From positions 27,009,247 to 27,073,246 of the forward strand of contig NC_091941.1 of NCBI RefSeq assembly GCF_041260155.1: a stretch of DNA of 64,000 nucleotides, in the 5' to 3' direction. The first letter of the stretch is position 1; every line of letters begins with the position of its first letter. The translations under genes and the position numbers were made by a program. The notes beneath the pieces were generated by a model. It made no database searches and was not told where the DNA came from. It worked only from the letters and a program-made list of their open reading frames with translations. The DNA is from Ptychodera flava. Lineage: Eukaryota > Hemichordata > Enteropneusta > Ptychoderidae. Shown here in pieces: positions 54,481 to 64,000 of this stretch.

Positions 54481-55108
54481 GCAGACGACAAAATTTGTCA
54501 CTTTTGAAATGCGAAGCTGCAGGCAGTGTGTGCGTGGTGTAAATGTCAGCACCGCGCGGATGTGCGATAACAGCGCATCGATATATTTTTAACACTGTCC
54601 TCACCCCATTTAAAAATTTCGAAATTTTTGTTTAGTGCAATAACCCCTTTGAGCTCTAAAAACATTACCAACGTTGTGTTTATTCGCGAACATTTTGGAC
54701 GCTCTCATGAACATAGCACATATTATCGCGGTCCTCTGTAAAATGTGGGCGCAGAAAATATGAAATTTCAAAATTTCGTATCACTCAAAATATTTGTTTT
54801 TTACTAAAAGAAGTTTAGTTCACTTTCATCATTATAATTTGGTTACCTTTTTTTTCTTAAAATCCTGCTCGTGGAGATCTTTTCCTTTCGAAGTATTTAG
54901 ACTACGTTTTTCAGTTTTCATATGGTCATGATGGTGTTTGGGGCTTGAGGTTGGCGTTGCTTAAAAAGTCTATTTTCTAGTTGTCAAAGATGCTGTTAAT
55001 AGTGAGAACACATGACGGTGATTTGTACAATATACCTCCACTTCTCCCACTCAACCCAATTTAGGGTTTAGCTCAAAATGAGCAATACCTAAAATATCTG
55101 AGATGTTG

Positions 55109-55380
55109 GTAATGAACTGGAAGTTATTGTCACTTGTAATGTTTTTTGACAGCTGAGAGAAATTTGAACCTACATTCCCAGGGCAATGCGTGGCTGATGA
55201 CATCTGCACTTGAAGTGAATTTCATTGCAGTCGTTGTCTCCAATGAAACTAAGAATTTTGTTATTGCTACTATAAATGGGAATGCCAGACAAGTCATGTT
55301 GCTTGAGAAAAGTGTGTGGTGGACAGACACAGGAAAATGAGTTTTTGTTGTCATAAACTGGACGGTAATGGAGTTCTACA
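55109..55380 (+). repeat. Diverged direct duplication, CpG-depleted copy
   Basis: This is the partner of 54209-54480. Many positions that are CG in the first copy are TG or CA here (CCGAGG to CTGAGA, CCCGAGG to CCCAGGG, CTGACGAG to CTGATGAC). The donor-like site of the first copy is also lost. Confidence 0.7.
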
Positions 55381-58300
55381 TTGTTCTATTATAGTTTTAC
55401 ACAACAGACAAAAATACATCATTGGTGTGGTAAAGTTGCAGACATTTGAATAGAGAATAGAATACATGCTCGTGCGTGACAAACAACAAAGCGAGATATT
55501 TTTTCAGTCAACACTCCTGTTTACCAGTCAACAAATCAACTTAATTTTAACAATTACACCAGCAGTAAAATTTTTGTGGGTGGAAATATCTTTTGTAAAT
55601 AACTTCTAATAATACAGTGTATCCTGCTTATTAACTAAAAAGTAACATATGTCACAGACTTGTCAAGTAATATCCATAAAAAGCATGATGGTACATTGTG
55701 GTTCAAGGTAAAATGGGGGTGTTGGAAAGGTGAAATTTCAGAATTACAAATTTGCTCCTCTTCATACCATCTATGGGTACGTTTTTGTGCCCTCCTTTCC
55801 TGCAGAAATCACAGAATCTTTTTTGTGTTTTCCTTTAACTCTTATGTTTAGAAGTCTTGTTTCCTTGAAGAACTTTGTATATTTTTACATCACATTTTTC
55901 ACATGATATTTCACAAATGGCTTGTGTTTCTAAAAAATCACTTTCTCAGTCTTCAAGATGGTAAAGTACAAAATGCTAAAAGAGGTGCCCTCAATCTAAT
56001 TTTCAAGCTCGCTCCAAGTTTTTGTTCTGCTCTTCTAAACTTCCCACTGTTTGAAAGTAAGCTTCACTGGCGACAGTGATAATAGATAACAAGGTCATTA
56101 GCCAGATTTTCAGATAGCCAAAGTGATTTTACCTCTGGTTATTTATACTCTGCTGAATGGGGTTTGCTGAGCTAAAGCCATACCCAGTACATTTTGGTTC
56201 ACTGTAATGGCCATAAGTTCCTCAAACATACTGAGGCAATGAATGAAAATTTTAAACTGTGCTTTACTGTAGAACATTGAAACATTACCAAATGGCTATG
56301 TTTATCTATGTGCAAGATGGTGCTTTTAAGGGACGATCTCCAAACTTGTGTCAGTTTCCAGCAGACAGTAGGGGATACACTTTCAACAGTGCTGCTTGCA
56401 CTTTTCTCAAAAAGTAATACATGCTTTTTTCTTTGGCTGAAGTTTGGAATTTTTCTTTGTTTGACAAAACCATTCATCAATAGTTGCTACCTTTAGTAGC
56501 CTGTTTTCAAATACATACTTAGAACAAGAAATGTTGGAACCTAAGTTAAATGGAAAAAAAGGCCAATTGTTTCAAGATTTCTGGATTCTCAAGTGACACT
56601 TTTTTGCTCACAGCTCCCCATCAGATACTTCTTATGTTGCTGGCGAAGCTTACAACATGTTGCCAATATCTTGATGAATTTCCCGTGTTTTCACAGATTT
56701 GAATGGTTTCTGACCTTCAACACGTCCATAATGGCTTAAAAGGCCAACAAAGTGTATATTTTAGGATAAAGTCATTTGGCATTGGTATTACCAAGCAAGC
56801 AGAAATCAAATTCAATTGAGTCATTGATCTGTTTCTGTTATTTTGAAGACTGCCGTCATCAATTAAGAATTCTAGGTTCCTACTCATATTCAAGGGTATG
56901 TTATGATGAGTAATGTAGCCTTGAATATCATGCACGCACATATCTTTGACCGTTCAACAGAGTCAAACATTTGATACATCCTGCACTTATTCAGCTTTCC
57001 TTGCAATATTTCTGCTTATCCCTGATGTAGATTAAGTCATGTCCTGTCATGGCCTATGGCTTAACACAGTCTCTTTGACTTCTCACTTGTTGCTATGGAA
57101 TGTTCTTAAAGAGGTTTCTGAGGGTGTTTCAAGCCCTTGCAACCCTCTTGAGTTAAGTATAAGTACAACAATATAGAAAAAGTGGAATGGATTTTTTCAT
57201 TGTAAAATGGACATGAAATTACACGATTAAGGCTGAATATTACCAGCGTAAGGCTGAATATTACCAGCGTGGTAATTTTAAGTTGAGAAAACAACACAAT
57301 TCATGTCTGTTATATTACATAACAATATTGGCATATTTTGAAGTGAAATTTTACTGATGAAAAGCATCATCAATTTCCTGGATTCCGGATAGTTCATTCA
57401 ACAAAGCAGCTCAGCAGTGTAAATTAAGTTGCCCTATTATAACTATTCACAGGTTAGCGTAGGATGGATGTCAATATTGGCACGTCTTGTATTGCTAAAT
57501 ATTGGTAGATGTAATTTAGAATCAGTGAAGGTAAATGAGACAATATCTTGTGAAAGAAAAGTGTAATATTATATTATATTATAATCATAATAATGCTAAT
57601 ATGCTTGCCTGTAAATAAAGGTTTACATTACACTTTGTAGAAGTAAAGTTTTACATCAAAACAAAGTTAAATTTCCTCATATAACAAAACAAATAAATTG
57701 TAAATGATAAATATCTAAGGGTATATGATGTGAAAATATAGTCTGTGAGTTGTTCATTGAATGACAGTTCTTGTTTTGTCAGAAGAAATACAAGTTGGTT
57801 TTGATATGTGTCATTTGGAAGATTGTTGAGAAAATTATTTTGTTGGACTTCATATTCAGACAGATTGACAAAAAGTGAAATTCATCTTCTCTACTGTTAC
57901 ATTGATTGCAATACCTTGCAGCTGAGACAAAAATACTGGAACTTTAATTAGACAGGTGCTTTCAATGATGAGCCCTTATCAGCTCTTCGAATATCTAGGT
58001 CACTGACATACACACAGGTCCCAGAATCAATTGACAAAAGCCACTAATTATAGAAAAATAGCAGGATCAAAAATCTGCACCAAGGCACATCTAATACTGC
58101 AGTTCCATTAAAGGAAGGCTGTAGAATTGTTTAGTGCTTAAAACCACAATAGCTGCAAATGTGTAGTGAACCGATCTCAAAATATCCTGAGTTTTCCAAG
58201 AGTTTTCTTTGAATAAGACCCATTAAAGACTGAAAAAGTGTATAACACTATCATGAGTGTCGAAAGTGGCATGTAAATTAAAATTCATCATTTTAGATTT

Positions 58301-58960
58301 CATGCTATTTTCAAAGACTAATCATTTAACAGAGAAAATAACAATTACAAAATGTTGGTCATCATGCGTTGTGCATTCAAGTAAATGGCATCACGCTTGT
58401 TTCTTGTATGATCACAGTGTGTATGTGTGGGAAATACTGCATTTTGTGTACTTTTCCATGGGGGCGCCATTTTATGAGTGCACCCATAAATGGCACCCAA
58501 TTATTATTTAACCTAGCTGTTAAAACGTATAGGCATGGTCCAAATCAGCAAGCACTGATACTTCTATACATCCTCCGGTTAGCACATTACACAACCAACC
58601 AACTTTGGTTTGAAAATAAATCATGAAAATAATGCATAAATTTGCAGCTATTGTGGCTTTAAGTACAAAATATACAACTATATGATTGTAGTCCAAATGA
58701 ATGATATGGAGGTACAATATCATCTCAATAACAACAGACAAGCTGGAAGTTTTATCATGCTGACAGAGAAGCACACCTAATCATAATGTTACACAGAACA
58801 CATATATGCCGAAACTTAGTGAGCTACTGTTGTCCCTTCAGCTTCACATTATTAGGCGCCAGGTTTTTTCTGTTTTAAGGTTTTTCCTCCAGATGTAACA
58901 TTTTTTAGTATGTGTATATCATGATTACCAGCAAATCTTTGGGCCATTAAGCCAAACTTA

Positions 58961-59479
58961 CCGTTAAAGTCATTTTATAAGACGCGTCTTTTATTATGAT
59001 GTTGCAAATTTTGAGCCCGAATTATTACTCAAAAGATGGGGTGCGACTTATAATATGTACTTTTTGCATTTTTAAAGAGGGCATTACCACTAATAACATG
59101 GAAATTCTCAGATTACTTTTTTCGAGGAGTGGGGGGGGCCTACTGATGGATTCACCTTTATTGAATAAATAACTTTAAAAGATAATTACAAGAAGAGTTT
59201 GCTAAATGGTAGCTCTGTTTTGGAGGATGTGATTGCCCATGGTTGAGAAACATGTTTCAATTTTATTGAACCCCCAAGGAACAACATAGTTTCAACTTTT
59301 GATGAATAGAGCCAACCTCAATGGTGGCTGGTAGTGTGACAGCTGTGCTAGAAAAGGGGTGCGACTTATAATGCATACGTTTTCCATTTTTGAAAATTTA
59401 AGGATTTCATCCTATTCAAGTCAATCAAAGGTGGGTGCGACTTATAATGCAGATGCGTCTTATAAAATGACTTTAACGG
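58961..59479. mobile_element. 519-bp pogo/Tc-like MITE
   Basis: TA lies on both sides (58959-58960 and 59480-59481). The terminal inverted repeats are about 28 bp, starting CCGTTAAAGTCATTTTATAA on both strands, and differ at one position in the part compared. Subterminal motifs GGGTGCGACTTATAAT repeat three times. The GCGACTTATAAT style and TA duplication fit pogo/Tc1-mariner elements. There is no transposase inside. Confidence 0.8.
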
Positions 59480-59481
59480 TA

Positions 59482-62400
59482 GTCCTACATCAGGAGGATG
59501 TCAGACATCATTCTTTAATGTGTGCAGTTCCATACTTTATTACAGCTGCTCTACTAAAAGACTTAAGTGGTTGTTTTGTTATGTCATTGGCTTTGAAGTC
59601 AATAAAGGATGTTGGTTTTTCAGTGTGTGGCTTTCAATTTAGAAAGCAAGGAAAAGTTAATTTAGAGCCCTGGAAAACCAACAAAGCCTATCTAAACAGG
59701 AAGGGCTCACAGGGCTCCAAAGCTCTCAAGGTTAACAGAATGAACAGAGAATAATAAAAAAAAAATTGCTATGGGACGTACCAGTTGATTTCTGGGTGGG
59801 ACTTGAGGATTTTGATTATGGCCCAGCTTTTATAGATTGATTGATAATTAATTTGGTGCATAGGATATATGTTATGAATTGGTCAGTGGAAATATAAAAG
59901 CAGAAACCTGAGTATGCATGGATGTGTACTTGTATTCTGTTCATTTGAAAGTTATTTACAGCTAAACGTCAGATAACATATTACCGATGTTTCAAAGTTT
60001 AACTTTTTCTCTTGAACTGGATTTTATTGCAAAAGAAAGCACCAGTAATTAGGCATTGTAAAACATTGGTGAAAACTTGTAAGGCAATGAAAGAAACACT
60101 TCAGAAGAAAGGTAAAAAAAGGGGACTTTTGCCCCTTTAAAAACTTCTATTCAACAATTTTCAATAAACATTTTATAAAATGGCAACTTTCTTGGAATGT
60201 CTGGTATCTGAAAAACTTCAAACTTCAAGCAATCAGAAAAGCATTTCCTGCAGAACAATTTTATGATATTCTGAAAATCTAAGCTATTCTAAAATCAACA
60301 CTGCTAAGTTTGTCACAACTTAGAAGTTGAAGTATCTGAATCTGAACATCTGTAGGAACCAGCAAAGTGAATTTCAAAAGAACTACATAAGCTGTTTCTA
60401 GGAAGATTTTACGACTAACCAGACCTATCAAAAATAAAGACAAAAATTATAGGAAATTGCAGATTCATTTTAATGGTTTGTATATATTAAATAATCAAGA
60501 AGTGTGAGGATCTGTTTTAGGAAGGCCCACATGATGCACCCATACACTGAACACCAGTCCTGGTCTTTTCCAAATTTATCGACGCTATACCATAGGATGC
60601 CATGATGGACTGAAGGAAATGTAAGAAAAGGCAGTGTCATGCAGCACTGTAAAGACCGGTCATGGATTTTTTGCAAGCTATGTGCTGTACATCAAGCCGG
60701 GACGTCCCTGAATTTATCTCCGTAACTTTGAAATAAAGTCAGTGATATGCATGTACAAAAATATACATATTTTCACATAATTAAATAATTATTAATGTTA
60801 AAGGCAAATCGCTGTAATGTTTTCTGATTTTCTCAGTATCTTGTCACTGCACTTTGTTGTTTCAATCTCCACGTTGACATACCAAAAACTACAGCCATTA
60901 CAGATATACACTGCATTTTTTTTGTGCACAATTAAATTTCAGTCCAGACTGAGATACATTTGTACACCAAAAATTAGAGTAGCTATGTTTGGTACAAAAT
61001 ATCAATAATATTACTCCTGACAGAACTGAGCATATAGGCTGTGGCCTATGAAGATCTAGAAACATGATACTTAATGTTAGTTATGTACTGTCAAGTTTTG
61101 CAGGGGTAGTACACATTGATCATTCACTTTAATATAATAGGTTGCATTCGTAAATACTGGGGGCTGGAGGAACCACGATGGAAAGCTTCATTCATTTTAG
61201 ATCTCATCATCAGTACCCTCAAAAACACCTCAAATCCCATCCCTCTATATGATCACAAATGTTCAAATCCCCCCTCCTCGATTATATGGTCAAACATTTA
61301 TCAAGCCAACAATAGAGGTATTTCTGCTTTCTTTGTTGCAACTTCAATTTCTTGTTTTACACCCTATTATGTTGAAATATTCAGTATTCAGCTTGCAAAC
61401 ATAGCCTATGTATGCGTACTGTACATTTGCATCTTTGACAAATTAATTTCCCTGTGGGCTGTATTTCAGTCATCAATAATAGTATATTTTGTGTAGGGAG
61501 ATAACAAGAAGCTCTAGTTGATACATTGAAGAGAAATTTTGGGAAAGAATTATCAACTGTTGCAGCTTAAGTCCAGTGTTACAAGGTCTGCTTGTTGTTT
61601 TCCTATGAAAGTTCAATTGTATTCATACTATTTTAGATTTTTTTTTTTTTAAATAATGTTAAATGCTATAAAATGTTTCCAGGATTTCTTTAATTATTAT
61701 TATTAACATTTTAGGCATTGGATGACATAACAATATTATTAATTCACTTTTCTATTGGATTACCTACCAGACTGGAATCCGAAAATGTCAAAAAAAGGCA
61801 ACCAAAACATTGTCAAGTCCTACCCCTAAACCTGGCACAAACCGTTGAAGTTCCCTTCTACTACTCCCAGAACTTTCAAGTACCCCTCTGGATTCTTCCA
61901 CCCCCACCCAGTATTTGTAATTTTATGCAGCCTTATTCTACATATTTGGATACTTAAACAATTGCATCTTTACAAAAGATAACCCAAATTACACACAAGA
62001 TAAGTACATCATTTAATTCTACTGGCAATCATGTCTCTAGCCTGAGAAAAAGCAGAAAAAATTTGTCCTGGCCATAATGAAATACACATTGACTACCATG
62101 ATACATTGCCAGCTGCGTCATATTCACACTTATATTTTATCTTTAAGTGATACTTACAAGGGTCATCAGAATTGTAGAATGATCTTTTAAACAAATTATG
62201 AGTACTATTACAAGTTCTCCTAAATCAAATCCTGATTCGATAGGAATTTACCAATTTTCCATCTATCATTGCTCATTCACATCTGCAAAATGTTTCCGGA
62301 TGTGTCTTTTGTCAGTGCTTTATGTAATACTCTTAATGTATGGGGCATGGGTCAACCTGACTCTCTAGTTTTACTTCTTTTTACTCAATCAACACTAGCA

Positions 62401-63500
62401 AGGACTGCATGAGCTTACTCTGGTGAAAAGTAACTGACATGAAACAGAAGCTGTTAATTTCAGCCGCTGCACTACCATGCAATTGACTGAGGCACACATT
62501 TCCCAAAAAAGCAAACAAACAAAATCTCAGACACAAACAGTCCTTGCAGAATATTCTGACATAACTTATGCTTTCAGTTTCTTTGAACATGCTCTTGCTC
62601 TGTCAATGAAAGACTTGCCACAGACAAAGGTCTCCAATGAGAGGTTAATTCTATTATGACAACATATTGCATAGTGTTCATTCCTTTTAAGCAAAGGTAC
62701 CATCTTCAAAAGCTCAGCATGTCCACATCACCACTTTCGACTGTAGGGGTCAGAGACCTATTCATTACTCCCTCTACCATTTCTGTGAAACTGAAAAAAA
62801 GTGACAACAGCCCCCTGAGAAAACAGAGAAGAGCATTCCACAGTTAGTGTATCAAAAGTTAGGCAAAAGTCAACGCCCTAAATTCCAGAATTTCATAGGT
62901 CTCCCTGCGAAGTACAAGGATAGTAACTTTAATTTAAAGAAAGTGAAAACATTCCTGTCATACCAGACTACATGGTTAGAGGTAAACCCCAAGGCACGTT
63001 ATGTAAGAAACTGTGTACGTTTTTCTCACACTTGTATAAAGTTAACTCTTTTAAGAGCTGTGTTTCAGATCACTGCAAGAAATCAGCAAAAATTTGCAAA
63101 AACTCTCAAAGTTATCTTGTCCAAAGCTACTAATGACTAGCCATAGGGGTTCACAGGAGAAACTTCATTGGTCTAGATGACGCTTTTTTCTTTTATTAGT
63201 TGCGTCTCGTGTTTAATTTTAATATAAACACTGATGAAGAATAAGTTTCCTATTCCTTTTTCTCTTTTATAGATGGCAAAGTTGTTAAAAACTTATAAAA
63301 AAGTAAACAATATGCCTAAAGTAGGATGATCCCTGTGTCAAAAGCAGTGCCTCATTAGCATTGCAATGCAAAAGATGACTGGGATAACCTGGGTTTAAAT
63401 CCTGTACTTAATTTTGACAGTTTTTAAACAGTGAGGATAATTTGTGTAGACATATAACACTTTCTTGGTCCACCACCCAGAACTTATTGAAGTATACAGA
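59482..63500. other. Gene-free stretch near the right end
   Basis: I see no supported exon. The longest open frames (59359-59754, 61116-61496 and 62847-63140, all plus) have no family resemblance or convincing splice context; the first begins inside the MITE at 58961. A weak tRNA B-box-like string (GGGTTTAAATCCT) at about 63393 might mark a SINE remnant. Confidence 0.4.
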
Positions 63501-63556
63501 TTAAGCTCATTTGCACTGATTGTACATGTCTGACAAACAATATGTTATAGTGCCTA

Positions 63557-63840
63557 GATCCACAGTCACTTGTGGATGGGTACACAACAAATGCCCCAGT
63601 GACAGCCACAGGTGCTTGCAGTGTTGCTTGGATAGTCAATTGAAGACACAGGATCAAAGTGTGACGCTGAAGGCCAAACCTTTATTCTTTACACAACCAT
63701 ATCGAAGTTTGGCCTTCAGCCTGCACTTCGATCCCAGGCCTTTGATCGACAATCCAAGCAATGCTGCAAGCACATGTGGTGACAGCATAGAAAAAGAGGG
63801 CCTTTGCCTGTACCCATCTGCAAGCGACTGTGCTTAGATC
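63557..63840. repeat. Fold-back element with ~130-bp arms
   Basis: The left arm (about 63557-63686) and right arm (about 63704-63840) are reverse complements with scattered changes, sharing GATGGGTACA, TGCTTGCAG, TTGCTTGGAT and GCTGAAGGCCAAAC. The loop is short. This is the form of a palindromic MITE; I could not define target duplications with confidence. Confidence 0.8.
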
Positions 63841-64000
63841 TGAATATTTCAGGACATGGATTCAATTATGATGAACAAGAACAGTTCTGTTCTGTGTCTG
63901 CACTCTGTGTTGACAAGCTAATAGCATGCGCGATGTATTTCAGCATGCTCTCATGAGTTTTAAACTGTGCAGTTGTTGATGCACAGAACAAAACTGCTGA

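Larger units (their letters stand above)
52031..58960. other. Gene-free stretch with a CpG-rich patch
   Basis: I recognise no gene. It contains a hairpin at 53048-53154, a CpG-rich patch at about 54040-54770, a duplicated segment (54209-54480 and 55109-55380) and a 21-bp direct duplication at 57228-57269. Open frames here are short and unconvincing, apart from an exon-like segment at 54043-54176. Confidence 0.4.

Noticed and set aside
59359-59754. 131-residue open frame on the plus strand
   Set aside because: It starts inside the pogo-like MITE, crosses its end and continues into unique AT-rich DNA, so it is probably chance.
61116-61496. 126-residue hydrophobic open frame
   Set aside because: Composition follows AT-rich sequence and there is no recognisable domain, promoter or splice context.
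63330-63420. tRNA-like or SINE sequence with B-box-like GGGTTTAAATCCT
   Set aside because: The A box is unconvincing and no cloverleaf or second copy was seen.

Overview
The window looks like nuclear DNA from an invertebrate animal, plausibly a marine deuterostome or other bilaterian. The genes are split by GT-AG introns of about 0.15 to 3.7 kb, the DNA is AT-rich with CpG-richer promoters, and four conserved animal genes can be assembled exon by exon with matching reading phase: CCDC97, DESI2, NENF (neudesin) and ACTR2 (ARP2). A fifth intron-rich gene encodes a basic, probably nuclear protein that I do not recognise. I cannot name the species. I saw no rRNA, convincing tRNA, CRISPR array, operon or intact virus-like element.

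Layout. 1-2327: no gene, upstream of CCDC97. 2328-5804 (+): CCDC97, three coding exons. 5805-14392: no convincing exon; it probably includes a long DESI2 3' UTR and holds a 773-bp TTAA-flanked repeat. 14393-22758 (-): DESI2, five coding exons. 22759-23252: CpG-rich shared promoter region. 23252-30931 (+): the unrecognised gene, with a non-coding first exon and eight coding exons. 30932-36561: no convincing gene. 36562-39258 (-): NENF, four coding exons. 39259-39668: a second CpG-rich head-to-head promoter. 39669-49810 (+): ACTR2, nine coding exons, with a truncated hAT transposon, a 145-bp-period tandem element and a palindromic MITE in its introns. 49811 to about 52030: probable ACTR2 3' UTR. 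52030-64000: no recognised gene; it holds a CpG-rich patch with a CpG-decayed duplicate, a pogo/Tc-like MITE and hairpin elements.

The five genes do not form a pathway. They are separate housekeeping or regulatory genes: a spliceosome-linked protein, a PPPDE protease, a secreted cytochrome-b5-like factor and an actin-nucleation subunit. Two pairs (DESI2 with the unknown gene, NENF with ACTR2) share divergent promoters. The most notable non-genic signal is a dense set of short non-autonomous elements. Several unrelated-looking families are flanked by TTAA, the target duplication used by piggyBac-type transposases. Two copies of an unusual element built from roughly 145-bp tandem units lie about 43 kb apart. 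I found no clearly new biological system; the best candidates for novelty are the unrecognised nuclear gene and the tandem-unit element.
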